The notes below the pieces were generated by a model. That model did not search any database and was not told the DNA's origin. It was given only the letters and a program-made list of their open reading frames with translations. Shown piece by piece: positions 40,331 through 49,490 of a stretch of DNA of 64,000 nucleotides. The translations under genes and the position numbers were made by a program. The first letter of the stretch is position 1. Every line of letters starts with the position of its first letter. Origin of the DNA: Fervidifonticultor_A sp037443565 (GTDB lineage Bacteria > Sysuimicrobiota > Sysuimicrobiia > Sysuimicrobiales > Humicultoraceae); NCBI GenBank assembly GCA_037443565.1, contig JBBIOB010000008.1:1-64000 (forward strand). Reading direction: 5' to 3'.

Positions 40331-42312
40331 GAGGTCACCGGCTCCTCTCCGCCGCCGCCCGCGACCGGCGCCAGCGTCGGTGAAGTCTGCGGGACGTAGT
40401 CATCCGCGGCCCCGGGCACGCTGTAATCGTACGCCCACCGGTACACCCTGGGCTCGGTCGGCCCGAAGTTACCGTGCGGCGGGGGCGAGGGGGTCTCCCA
40501 CTCGAGCGTGGTCGCCCGCCACGGGTTGCGCTCCGCGCGAGGCCCCCACCGGAGGCTCATGACGAAGTTGTACGCGAAGATGAGCTGCGCGGCGCCGAGC
40601 CCGAACGCCGCCAGCGAGATGAATGCGTTGAGCGGACCGAGGCTCTGGAGGTGCTGGTAGAGCTGGGTTTCATAGATCCGTCGCATCATCCCGGCGAATC
40701 CCGCGAAGTGCATCGGGAAGAACGTCGCGTAGATGCCGACGAACGTCAGCCAGAAGTGGATCTTGCCCAGGCGCTCGTTCATCATCCGGCCGAACATCTT
40801 CGGGAACCAGTGGTAGGTACCCGCAAACACCCCAAAGAGGGCCGCCGAGGCCATGACGAAGTGGAAGTGCGCGACGACGAAGTAGGTGTCGTGCATGTAC
40901 GTGTCCACGGGCGGCTGCGCCAGGAAGATCCCGGTGAGTCCGCCGGTCACGAACAGCGAGACAAACCCGATGGCGAACAGCATCGAGGTGGTGAACTCGA
41001 TGCGCGCCCGCCACAGCGTCGCCAGCCAGTTGAACGTCTTGATGGCCGAGGGCACCGCGATGGCGAGCGTGGTGGTCATGAAGGCCATGGCGACTAGGGG
41101 GTGCATCCCGCTTGTGTACATGTGGTGCGCCCACACCAGGAAGCTCAAGATGCCGATCGCCGCGATCGAGCCCACCATGAAGCGGTAGCCGAAGATCGGC
41201 TTGCGGCCGTGGGTGGCCATGATGTCGGAAACCAAACCCATCGCCGGCAGGATAAGCACGTAGACCTCGGGGTGGCCCAGGAACCAGAACAGGTGCTGCC
41301 AGAGCAGGGGATTGCCTCCGGTGTGGTCGAGCACCCGCCCGGCGACGTAGATCCCCTCGGGCAGGAAGAAGCTCGTCCCGGCCAGGCGGTCGAAGAGCAA
41401 CATCACCGCGGCCGCGAACAGTACGGGAAACGAGAGGAGCATCAGGATGGCGGTAACAAACAGCCCCCAGATCGTCAGCGGCAACCGCATCATCGACATG
41501 CCCTTCGCGCGCATCTGGAGGATGGTCGTGATGTAGTTCAACGAGCCGAAGAGCAGCGCAATGATGAGGATGGCCAGGGCCACGAGCCATAGCGTCTGCC
41601 CGAGCCCGGAGCCGGGCGCGGCCGCCGGGATCGCCGACAGCGGCGGGTAGGCGGTCCAGCCGCCGCCGGCGGCGCCGCCGGTCACGAAGAACGACGCCAT
41701 GAGCACGACGATGGCCGGCACCACGAGCCAGTACGACATCATGTTCATCCATGGAAACGCCATGTCGCGCGCGCCGATCTGCAGGGGGATGAGGAAGTTG
41801 CCGAAGCCGCCCGACAGGATCGTGGTGAGCACGAAGAAGATCATGATCGTCCCGTGCATGGTCACCACGGCCAGGTAGAAGTCGGGCTTCATTTGGCCGG
41901 CCGCGAACCCTCCGGGGAACAGCCAGGCCGCCACCTCCCACCGGGTCCCGGGCCAACCCAGCTGCATCCGGATGAGCATGGCGAGCGTCCCGCCCACCAA
42001 CGCCATGAACAGCGAAGTCAGCATGTACTGGATGCCGATGGTCTTGTGGTCGAGGCTGAAGATGTACTTGCGGATGAAGCGCTCCTCGTGCGCGTGCTCA
42101 GGTCCTGCAGGGACCTCTTCGAGCACCTCGACGGTTGACGCCCGCACCATGCGCTCGTTCTTGCCCGTCCGGGCCTCGACGAGGATCGTCAAGACGCCGT
42201 ACTCGGGGTCGACGCGCCCCACGGTGCCCTCGAGGTCGCCGCTGCGGACGCGCGCACCAGGGGCGATCAGGCGGCCCTGGCCGTCGCGCAGTTCCGTGCT
42301 TACCTGTGCCAT
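40327..42312 (-). CDS. ctaD: Cytochrome c oxidase subunit I with an N-terminal soluble extension
   Basis: This 661-residue heme-copper oxidase core has about 12-14 helices. GHPEVYVLILPAMG includes the Glu and cross-linked Tyr of A-type oxidases, with the CuB and heme ligands in WAHHMYTSG and VVAHFHFVMAS. It is unusual in having about 77 soluble residues before the core (which begins EERFIRKYIFSLDHK). That stretch, IAPGARVRSGDLEGTVGRVD to VEVLEEV, looks like a small SH3/KOW-type barrel. The product reduces oxygen to water and pumps protons. It lies between subunit II (36 bases upstream) and the first subunit III. Confidence 0.95.
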   Translation of the reverse strand: MAQVSTELRDGQGRLIAPGARVRSGDLEGTVGRVDPEYGVLTILVEARTGKNERMVRASTVEVLEEVPAGPEHAHEERFIRKYIFSLDHKTIGIQYMLTSLFMALVGGTLAMLIRMQLGWPGTRWEVAAWLFPGGFAAGQMKPDFYLAVVTMHGTIMIFFVLTTILSGGFGNFLIPLQIGARDMAFPWMNMMSYWLVVPAIVVLMASFFVTGGAAGGGWTAYPPLSAIPAAAPGSGLGQTLWLVALAILIIALLFGSLNYITTILQMRAKGMSMMRLPLTIWGLFVTAILMLLSFPVLFAAAVMLLFDRLAGTSFFLPEGIYVAGRVLDHTGGNPLLWQHLFWFLGHPEVYVLILPAMGLVSDIMATHGRKPIFGYRFMVGSIAAIGILSFLVWAHHMYTSGMHPLVAMAFMTTTLAIAVPSAIKTFNWLATLWRARIEFTTSMLFAIGFVSLFVTGGLTGIFLAQPPVDTYMHDTYFVVAHFHFVMASAALFGVFAGTYHWFPKMFGRMMNERLGKIHFWLTFVGIYATFFPMHFAGFAGMMRRIYETQLYQHLQSLGPLNAFISLAAFGLGAAQLIFAYNFVMSLRWGPRAERNPWRATTLEWETPSPPPHGNFGPTEPRVYRWAYDYSVPGAADDYVPQTSPTLAPVAGGGGEEPVTS

Positions 42313-42348
42313 TCGTGCTCTGGCCTCCCGTTCACGTCGCCCGCGATC

Positions 42349-43194
42349 TCACCGCGGCGCCAGGGCCGGCCGCTGCTGCGCCAGCCACTCGTCGAACGCC
42401 TGCTGCGACTGCACGACCACCCGGCCCCGCATCGCGTAGTGGCCGATACCGCATAGCTCGGCGCAGGCGATCTCGAACACCCCTTCTCGGGTAGGAGTGA
42501 ACCGCGTCTCGATCGTCACGCCGGGGACCGTGTCCTGCTTGACCCTGAACTCCGGAATGAAGAAGCTGTGGATCACACTGGTCGCGGTCAGGCGCACACG
42601 CACCGGCCGGTCGACCACCAGGCGCAGCTCCGACGTGACAATATCATCGGCCGCCGCCGGATCGGCTGCATCCAGTCCCCACGGGTTGGTGCGGGGGTCG
42701 ATGAACCTCGGACCGACGCGGCCGAACACACCGTCGGGTCCTGGGTAGCGTGCGCGCCAGGCGAACTGCTCCCCCCGAACGTCCACCACCATCGCGTCGG
42801 CGGCGGCTGGCACGAGGTGGATCCGTGCCCACACCACCCCGCTCATCGACACCATGATGGCCAGGGCGATCGTCGGGATGATCGTCCAGGTCAGCTCGAG
42901 CCGGCGGTCGTCGTGCCAGTGCGCGGCCTTGCGATCCCCGTGGGCCGCGAAGCGCCACACAAACAGCGCCAGCAGGACGTGCACCAGCACGAAGACGATC
43001 CCGGTGATGATCAGCGTCGAGTAGAAGAGCCGGTCGATCATGCCGCCGTGGACCGAGGCCAGGGGCGGCAGCCACCAGCGGCCGCGGGCGAACAGCGTGA
43101 GGCCCACCCCGCCGACGACCACCATGCCCAGGATCACCAGTCCGAGCAGCAGCCCTGTCCGTCGAGCGTCAACCTGTTGCGGCGCCTTCGTCAT
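42349..43194 (-). CDS. ctaC: Cytochrome c oxidase subunit II
   Basis: This 281-residue subunit has two N-terminal membrane helices (LLLGLVILGMVVVGGVGLTLF and LIITGIVFVLVHVLLALFVW) and a CuA cupredoxin domain. The CuA ligands are seen in VIHSFFIPEFRVKQD and ACAELCGIGHYAM (C-x3-C-x3-H-x2-M). No C-terminal cytochrome c domain is fused, so an external cytochrome c or cupredoxin must donate electrons. There is an Asp/Ala-rich insert (AADPAAADDIV) before the CuA domain. It starts the oxidase structural operon. Confidence 0.94.
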   Translation of the reverse strand: MTKAPQQVDARRTGLLLGLVILGMVVVGGVGLTLFARGRWWLPPLASVHGGMIDRLFYSTLIITGIVFVLVHVLLALFVWRFAAHGDRKAAHWHDDRRLELTWTIIPTIALAIMVSMSGVVWARIHLVPAAADAMVVDVRGEQFAWRARYPGPDGVFGRVGPRFIDPRTNPWGLDAADPAAADDIVTSELRLVVDRPVRVRLTATSVIHSFFIPEFRVKQDTVPGVTIETRFTPTREGVFEIACAELCGIGHYAMRGRVVVQSQQAFDEWLAQQRPALAPR

Positions 43195-43324
43195 GCGCTC
43201 TGACCTCTGTTCCGCCTTCTCGAGGGATGGTTGTGGCTTCCGACTCCTGCCTAACGCTCTGACCCGCGGTAATTAGTCCCCACAGACCCGCACTCCTTCC
43301 GCCTGCGCCTCTGAGCAGACCGGA

Positions 43325-45145
43325 CTATGCCAGAAGCCGGTCCACCGCCATCGAGACGAAGAGCAGCCCCAGATAGACGATCGAGTAGCCGAACAACGCC
43401 AGCGCGGTGCGGTCGCTGACCTGGCGGGCCAGGCGCGCCACCAGCCAGACGAACGGCACCGCCAGCGCAACGGCGGAGACCAGGTAGACGCGGCCGAGCA
43501 CGCCCACACCGGCCAGCAGCAGTGTGCACGTGACGAGGGCGATCGTGTACAGTATCATCTGCCGGATCGTCTCGCCTTCGCCGCGGATCACGGGGAGCAT
43601 GGGGACCCGCGCCGCCCGATAGTCCGCGGTTCGGTTGAGCGCCAGCGCCCAGAAGTGCGGCGGAGTCCAGAGGAAGATCACCGCGAAGAGGAGCAGCGCC
43701 GGCACGCTGAGATCCCCGGTCACCGCCGCCCAGCCCACCAGCGGCGGGATGGCGCCGGCCGCGCCGCCGATGACGATGTTCTGCGCCGACGTCCGCTTGA
43801 GCCACATCGTGTAGATCCCCACATAGTAGACGATGCCGGCGAGCGCCAGGCCCGCGGCCAGCCAGTTTACCGCCAGGCCCAGGACCAGGACCGAGGCCAG
43901 GGCGAGTGCCGCTCCAAAGGCAAGCGCGCGGCCCGGCGCCACGCGCCGGGCCGGGATCGGCCGGCCTCGCGTCCGGGACATGAGCGCGTCGATGTCCCGG
44001 TCCCAGTAGCAGTTGATGGCGTTGGCCGCGCCGGCCGCCAGTGCGCCGCCGAGCAGCGTGTAGGCGGTGAGCGTCCAGGCGACCGGACCACCCGCGGCAA
44101 CGATCATGGCTGTGGCGGTGGTCAGCAGCAGCAGGACGATGATCCGCGGCTTGGTCAGCGCCATGTAGTCGGCCGCGGACGCGAGCGTGCTCAACCGAGG
44201 GTCGCCGGCGCCGCCGGCTCCCACCGTAACGCCAGAACGGGCCAGACGCCCGCGGACCACAACCGCAACGAGCGTGGCGAGCAGCGCGGCGGCCCCGCCC
44301 AGGTGGGCGATCCGCACCGGCATCCACAGGCGCGTCCAGACATTGAACGCGCCAAGGGTGATCTGGACGATGACGATCAGGACCGCTAGCGCCGCGACGG
44401 CGCGAACGAACCGGTCGTGACTCGCCCGGGCCCGCGAGGCGACGACCGCCACCGCGACCGCCACGCCAAGGCCGAGCATTCGGTGCAGCACCTGCAGCAC
44501 CGCCCGCGGCTCAGCCGGCGGGACCACGCTGCCCCGACAGAGTGGGAAGTCCGGACAGGCCATCCCGGCGCCGAACGCGCTGACGTACCCGCCCAGCGCG
44601 ATCTGCGCGAAGACCAGCGCCAGCGCCAGGTGGGCGGCACGGGTGAGCCCCTCGGGCGGCGCCGGGATCGGGTCTCGCGCCCCGACCGCCCAATGGGCGC
44701 GCGCGGTGAACAGCACCAGGACGGCCAGGAACGACATGGCCATGAGGTGGTGCGTCCCCTTGATGGCCGGGGTGAGCATTGAGAGGACCGTGGCGCCGCC
44801 GAGCCCGACCTGCACCGCCAGAAGCCCGAGGAGCACCACCATGAGCCGACCCAATCCGACCCGGGCCGAGTCGAGCCGCCACACGAGGACGGCGAGGACG
44901 AGCATCATGGCGCCGACCGCCGAGGCGAGCAGCCGGTGGCCGTACTCGATGAGCACCAGCCCATCCAGCGGCGGGATCAGCCGGCCGTGACAGAGCGGCC
45001 AGTCCGGGCACGCCAGCCCCGCGCCCGTGGCGCTGACCGTCACGCCGACCAGGAGCAACACAAAGGTCGTGGCGCTGGCGGCAAGCGCCAGGCGCCGGAT
45101 CCGCCGCATCGTGCGGTCGCGCCGCGTGCTATCCCACGGCACCAT
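43325..45145 (-). CDS. Fused heme A synthase (CtaA) and heme O synthase (CtaB)
   Basis: This 606-residue bifunctional membrane protein makes heme A for the adjacent oxidase. Residues 13-300 are CtaA-like: eight helices, heme-ligand histidines H70 (EYGHRL), the HH of GTHHLMA, H221 (VLHRML) and H281 (RIAHLGG), and two cysteine pairs (CPDWPLC and CPDFPLC). Residues 326-606 are CtaB, a UbiA-type farnesyltransferase with TKPRI, NAINCYWDRDID (375-386) and DYRAARVPMLPV. The likely start is ATG 45145 or 45109 (MRRIRRLA). Order in the chain is the reverse of the chemistry, since CtaB acts first. Fused forms are known in some thermophilic lineages. Confidence 0.92.
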   Translation of the reverse strand: MVPWDSTRRDRTMRRIRRLALAASATTFVLLLVGVTVSATGAGLACPDWPLCHGRLIPPLDGLVLIEYGHRLLASAVGAMMLVLAVLVWRLDSARVGLGRLMVVLLGLLAVQVGLGGATVLSMLTPAIKGTHHLMAMSFLAVLVLFTARAHWAVGARDPIPAPPEGLTRAAHLALALVFAQIALGGYVSAFGAGMACPDFPLCRGSVVPPAEPRAVLQVLHRMLGLGVAVAVAVVASRARASHDRFVRAVAALAVLIVIVQITLGAFNVWTRLWMPVRIAHLGGAAALLATLVAVVVRGRLARSGVTVGAGGAGDPRLSTLASAADYMALTKPRIIVLLLLTTATAMIVAAGGPVAWTLTAYTLLGGALAAGAANAINCYWDRDIDALMSRTRGRPIPARRVAPGRALAFGAALALASVLVLGLAVNWLAAGLALAGIVYYVGIYTMWLKRTSAQNIVIGGAAGAIPPLVGWAAVTGDLSVPALLLFAVIFLWTPPHFWALALNRTADYRAARVPMLPVIRGEGETIRQMILYTIALVTCTLLLAGVGVLGRVYLVSAVALAVPFVWLVARLARQVSDRTALALFGYSIVYLGLLFVSMAVDRLLA

Positions 45146-45159
45146 GCTCCTCCACGGTG

Positions 45160-46575
45160 TTACCCGGCAGACGCCGGCAGGTCGGGCAGGGACCAGCCGA
45201 TGGCCGCCTCGACCAGGCGCGCCGCGGCCAGCAGGGCACCTTCGGCAAACGGGGCTGCCGCCAGTTGTATTCCGACGGGAAGCCCGTCCGTGGTCAGCCC
45301 GGCGGGCACGGCGATCGTGGGCAGGCCTGTGGCGTTGAAGATCCTGGTGAAGCGGGCCACCTTGCGGCGGACCTCGGGCCAGCGGGGGCCGCGCGGATCT
45401 GCGTCGGCAACTGACGGAGCGCCACCAGGTGCCGCGGGCGCCAGGAGCAGCGTGAGATCGCCGAGCGCGTGGTCCACCTCGGCGCCAAACTCCTCGAGCA
45501 CCGCGCGGGCGGCGGCCACACCCTGTGGGGTCGTCGCCCCGCCCTGCTCGAGGAGGGCGCGCACGTCCGGGTTGTACTCTGCGAGCCTCCCGGGAAACGC
45601 CGTCTGGTGGAAGGCATGTGCCTCCGCGCGCAGCACGACGAGCTGGGCTTCGTGCACGGCCTCGACGCCCCTCAGCGAGAGAGGCCGGACACGGAGCCCG
45701 CCACCCTCGAGGGCCCGGGCCGCGCGGTCGAGGGCGGACTCCACCGCCGGATCGAGGTCGGCCTCGAAGAACGGACCCGTCAGGCGGCCCACACGCAGGC
45801 CCGCAAGGTCGGCGGTCATCTCCTGGCGGTACCGGCCCACCGGCACCTCCACGGTGTGCGGATCCCGAGGGTCACGGCCAGCCATGACCTCCAGCATCAG
45901 CGCGGCATCCTCGACGGTCCGCGCCATGGGCCCCACGGTATCGAAGGAGTCGGCCAGCGGGAGCACGCCGCGCCGGCTGACGCGGCCGAACGTCGGCTTG
46001 AGCCCGACGATCCCACACAGCGCCGCGGGGATACGGATCGAGCCGCCGGTGTCTGTCCCCACGGCGAGCGCCGCCAGCCTGGCGGCCACAGCGGCGCCAG
46101 ATCCGCTGCTCGACCCGCCGGTGATGCGCTCGAGGTTCCAGGGATTCCGCGCGGTCCGTCCGTGCGGATTGACCCCGCTTGTGCCCAGCGCGAACTCGTT
46201 GAGGGCGGTGACGCCGAGCACGATCGCGCCCGCCCCGCGCAGCCGCCGGACGACCTCCGCGTCCTCGGCCTCCGGCTGCTGTCCCAGGAACGCGGCGCCG
46301 GCGGTCATCGGCACGCCGCGGACGGTCATCAGATCCTTGATGGCCACGGGGACACCGTGCAGGGGGCCGGCCAACGTCCCCGTGCGGGCCTCGGCCTCCC
46401 GCGCGCGGGCCTCGGCCCGCGCGTCATCGGCGAGGATCCGTATGTAGGCCGCCACGTGCGGGTCGAGGGCGCCGACGCGTGCGAGGTAGGCCTCCACGAC
46501 GTCCACGGGTGACCAGCGGCGGCGGCGGACGGCGGCCGCGAGGGCGACCGCCGACAGCTGGAGAATCTCATCCAT
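45160..46575 (-). CDS. Amidase signature enzyme
   Basis: This 471-residue amidase has the Ser-cisSer-Lys triad: Lys80 (PVAIKD), cis-Ser155 (GGSSSGSG) and nucleophile Ser179 (GTDTGGSIRIPA). The spacing is the same as in GatA. GatB and GatC are not nearby and the C-terminal part is shorter, so a catabolic amidase is more likely than a tRNA amidotransferase subunit. It is divergent from acetyl-CoA synthetase (62-base gap) and is followed 14 bases later by the ctaAB fusion. It might supply acetate or ammonia from amides, but that is inference. Confidence 0.85.
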   Translation of the reverse strand: MDEILQLSAVALAAAVRRRRWSPVDVVEAYLARVGALDPHVAAYIRILADDARAEARAREAEARTGTLAGPLHGVPVAIKDLMTVRGVPMTAGAAFLGQQPEAEDAEVVRRLRGAGAIVLGVTALNEFALGTSGVNPHGRTARNPWNLERITGGSSSGSGAAVAARLAALAVGTDTGGSIRIPAALCGIVGLKPTFGRVSRRGVLPLADSFDTVGPMARTVEDAALMLEVMAGRDPRDPHTVEVPVGRYRQEMTADLAGLRVGRLTGPFFEADLDPAVESALDRAARALEGGGLRVRPLSLRGVEAVHEAQLVVLRAEAHAFHQTAFPGRLAEYNPDVRALLEQGGATTPQGVAAARAVLEEFGAEVDHALGDLTLLLAPAAPGGAPSVADADPRGPRWPEVRRKVARFTRIFNATGLPTIAVPAGLTTDGLPVGIQLAAAPFAEGALLAAARLVEAAIGWSLPDLPASAG

Positions 46576-46637
46576 CCGTGTAGGACTCCTCGACGGGCGG
46601 CTTGAATACACCCAGCATCTCAGCCGGGAGGACGCGT

Positions 46638-48593
46638 ATGTCGACCCGCCCGATCGAATCCCTGCTCGCAGAGGACCGCACCTTTGCACCCTCCGAAGCC
46701 TTCCGCGCCCACGCCACGGTCACCGACGCGACCATCTACGAGCTGGCCCGCGAGGACCCAGAAGGCTTCTGGGAGGCCGCGGCCGCGGACCTCCACTGGT
46801 TCAGACGGTGGGACCGGGTGCTCGAGTGGACCCCGCCGTACGCGCAGTGGTTCGTCGGCGCGCGCACCAACATCGCGTACAACTGCCTCGACCGGCACCT
46901 GCGCGGCGTCCGGCGCAACAAGGCGGCCATCATCTGGGAAGGCGAGCCCGGCGACACCCGGGTACTAACCTACTGGGATCTGGCCCGGGAGGTCAACCGG
47001 TGCGCGAACGCGTTGCGCTCGCTCGGCATCCAGCGGGGCGACCGGGTCGCCATCTACATGCCGATGATCCCGGAGCTGCCCATCGCGATGCTGGCCTGCG
47101 CTCGGATCGGCGCGGTGCACACGGTCGTCTTCGGCGGGTTCTCGGCTGAGGCGCTGCGCGATCGGATCAACGACGCGCAGGCCAAGCTGGTGATCACCGC
47201 GGACGGGGGATACCGCCGGGGGCAGATCGTGCCCCTCAAGCGCAACGTCGATCACGCAGTGGCCGAGACCCCTACGGTCCAGCACGTCCTGGTCGTGCGC
47301 CGGATCGGCGACGCGGCCGCGGTTCACGTGGTGGAAGGCCGCGACCGATGGTGGCACCGGGCGCTCGACGGGATGCGGCTCGACTGCCCGGCCGAAGAGA
47401 TGGAGAGCGAGGACGTGCTCTACATCCTCTATACGAGCGGCACGACAGGGAAACCGAAGGGCATCGTGCACACCACCGGCGGCTACATGGTCGGCACGTA
47501 CCTGACGACCAAGTGGGTGTTCGATCTCAAGGAAGACGATGTCTACTGGTGCACCGCGGACATCGGCTGGGTGACCGGCCATTCGTACATCGTCTACGGC
47601 CCGCTGGCGAACGGTGCGACCGTCGTCATGTACGAAGGCACGCCCGACTGGCCGGAGAAGGACCGCTTCTGGGAGATCGTCGAGAAGTACGGGGTGACCA
47701 TCCTCTACACGGCACCAACGGCGATCCGCACGTTCGTCAAGTGGGGACCGGACTGGCCGGCACGCCACGATCTCTCGTCCCTCCGCCTGCTCGGGACGGT
47801 CGGCGAGCCGATCAACCCGGACGCCTGGACCTGGTACCGCAGCCACATCGGTGGCGACCGGTGCCCGGTTGTGGACACGTGGTGGCAGACCGAGACCGGG
47901 AGTATCCTCATCACCCCGCTGCCGGGGATCACGACGCTCAAGCCCGGATCGGCCACGCGCCCGTTCCCCACGATCGACGCGGCGGTCGTCGACGAGCGCG
48001 GGACGCCGGTCCCGCCCAACACCGGCGGCTACCTGGTGATCCGCCGGCCGTGGCCGTCGATGCTTCGAGGCATCTATGGCGATCCGAAGCGGTTCCAGCA
48101 GGTCTACTGGGATCGGATCCCCGGGGTCTACTTCACCGGTGACGGAGCCCGCGTGGATGGGGACGGTGACTTCTGGCTACTCGGCCGGGTGGACGACGTC
48201 ATCAACGTCGCCGGCCACCGGATCGGCACCATGGAGGTGGAGTCCGCCCTGGTCTCCCATCCGATGGTCGCTGAGGCCGCGGTGATCGGGATGCACCACG
48301 AGATCAAGGGGCAGGCGCTCGCCGCGTTCGTGACCCTCAAGGAGGGCGGCGTGGGTGACGACGCGATGCTGGACGAACTGCGCGAGCACGTCGCAGAGAA
48401 GATCGGCGCGATCGCCAAGCCCGACCGGATCATGTTCAGCGCGGAGCTTCCGAAGACGCGGAGCGGCAAGATCATGCGGCGGCTCCTCCGCGACATCGCC
48501 GAGGGCCGTGTGTTGGGGGACACGACCACGCTCGCCGATCCATCGGTCGTCCAGAGCCTGCGGGAACGGTACGAGGAGGACGCGCAGGGTTGA
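46638..48593 (+). CDS. acs: Acetyl-CoA synthetase (AMP-forming)
   Basis: This 651-residue enzyme activates acetate to acetyl-CoA. It has the P-loop-like YTSGTTGKPKGIVHT, the acetyl-pocket ADIGWVTGHSYIVYGPL, TWWQTETG and the hinge YFTGDGARVDGDGDFWLLGR. The catalytic lysine lies in KTRSGKIMRRLLRDIA. That lysine is the usual target of reversible acetylation. The ATG at 46638 has GGGAGG 6 bases upstream. It feeds the TCA cycle along with the pyruvate-type complexes in this window. It is convergent with the sigma-factor gene (14-base gap). Confidence 0.96.
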   Translation: MSTRPIESLLAEDRTFAPSEAFRAHATVTDATIYELAREDPEGFWEAAAADLHWFRRWDRVLEWTPPYAQWFVGARTNIAYNCLDRHLRGVRRNKAAIIWEGEPGDTRVLTYWDLAREVNRCANALRSLGIQRGDRVAIYMPMIPELPIAMLACARIGAVHTVVFGGFSAEALRDRINDAQAKLVITADGGYRRGQIVPLKRNVDHAVAETPTVQHVLVVRRIGDAAAVHVVEGRDRWWHRALDGMRLDCPAEEMESEDVLYILYTSGTTGKPKGIVHTTGGYMVGTYLTTKWVFDLKEDDVYWCTADIGWVTGHSYIVYGPLANGATVVMYEGTPDWPEKDRFWEIVEKYGVTILYTAPTAIRTFVKWGPDWPARHDLSSLRLLGTVGEPINPDAWTWYRSHIGGDRCPVVDTWWQTETGSILITPLPGITTLKPGSATRPFPTIDAAVVDERGTPVPPNTGGYLVIRRPWPSMLRGIYGDPKRFQQVYWDRIPGVYFTGDGARVDGDGDFWLLGRVDDVINVAGHRIGTMEVESALVSHPMVAEAAVIGMHHEIKGQALAAFVTLKEGGVGDDAMLDELREHVAEKIGAIAKPDRIMFSAELPKTRSGKIMRRLLRDIAEGRVLGDTTTLADPSVVQSLRERYEEDAQG

Positions 48594-48607
48594 CCGGGTC
48601 GGATCGG

Positions 48608-49396
48608 TCAGACGCGCTCGGCGGCTGACGGGGCGGGCATCAGGATCTCGCGCAACCGGTGGAGGGTCGAGGCCAGGACGCGCGAGACGTGCTTCTGCGA
48701 GATGCCAAGGCGCGCCGCAGCCTCGGCTTGCGTCAGGTCCGTAAAGAAGAGGTAGAACACGACCGCGCGCTGGAGGGGGTTCACGCTCTCCAGCGCGCTG
48801 AGCAGGACGATGCGGTCTTCGGCGAGAGAGGTCGACGGGTCATCCGACCGACATCGGGTCCGGTCCAGGTCGACCGTGGACTGGCCCTCTTCATCCGCGG
48901 CATCGAGGGAGAGCGTCCGAACCACGCCGCGAGTGCGTAGGATCTCCGTCACCGCATCGACGGCGAGCCCAAGGGTCGAGGCCAGATCGTCCACCCCAGG
49001 ATACCGACCGTGCTCGTCCAGGTGCTCCCCCACCGCCTGCTCGATCAGACCGCTGGCGCGCTCCAGCCACCGTGGCCGTCGCACCAGACTGTGGTGGTCC
49101 CGCAGGTAGTGCCGGATCTCACCCCGCACGTAGTGACGGGCAAAGGGCAGGAACGGCGTGCCGCGCGATGGGTCATAGTGCTCGATCGCGTTCAACAGGC
49201 CCAGGAATCCCACCTGCGCGAGATCGTCGTCATGGGATCCATTGCGGTACCCTGACGCAATGCCCCGCACCAGGGCCTCGCACCGCCGTACGAGGACGTC
49301 CTGGACGTTGGGATCGCGCGTCGCCGCATAGCGCCGGGCCAACACGTCAAGGTCGGTGGTCGCTGGGACCGCTGGTGTGAAGGAGGAAACTGCCAC
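48608..49396 (-). CDS. Group-3 RNA polymerase sigma factor (SigB/SigF/SigG-like)
   Basis: This 262-residue sigma-70-family factor lacks region 1.1. Region 2 is seen in LAQVGFLGLLNAIEHYDPSRG and FARHYVRGEIRHYLRD, region 3 in GEHLDEHGRYPGVDDLASTLG, and region 4.2 in LTQAEAAARLGISQKHVSRVL. It starts at GTG 49396. Such factors control general stress or development and are usually held by an anti-sigma factor (RsbW/SpoIIAB). No anti-sigma or anti-anti-sigma gene is adjacent, which is unusual. TACAGT at 49425-49420 may be its -10. Confidence 0.9.
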   Translation of the reverse strand: MAVSSFTPAVPATTDLDVLARRYAATRDPNVQDVLVRRCEALVRGIASGYRNGSHDDDLAQVGFLGLLNAIEHYDPSRGTPFLPFARHYVRGEIRHYLRDHHSLVRRPRWLERASGLIEQAVGEHLDEHGRYPGVDDLASTLGLAVDAVTEILRTRGVVRTLSLDAADEEGQSTVDLDRTRCRSDDPSTSLAEDRIVLLSALESVNPLQRAVVFYLFFTDLTQAEAAARLGISQKHVSRVLASTLHRLREILMPAPSAAERV

Positions 49397-49490
49397 GGTG
49401 GCCTCTGTGGACGGTGATTACTGTATTCACATGCAGAGCGGTCGGGCAGGAGAGATTGTTCCCCACGTCGTCACGTCTTCCCAGTCCGCG

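Noticed and set aside
45160..46575. Assignment of the amidase as GatA
   Set aside because: The Ser-Ser-Lys triad is shared by all amidase-signature enzymes. gatB and gatC are absent nearby and the C-terminal region is not GatA-like.
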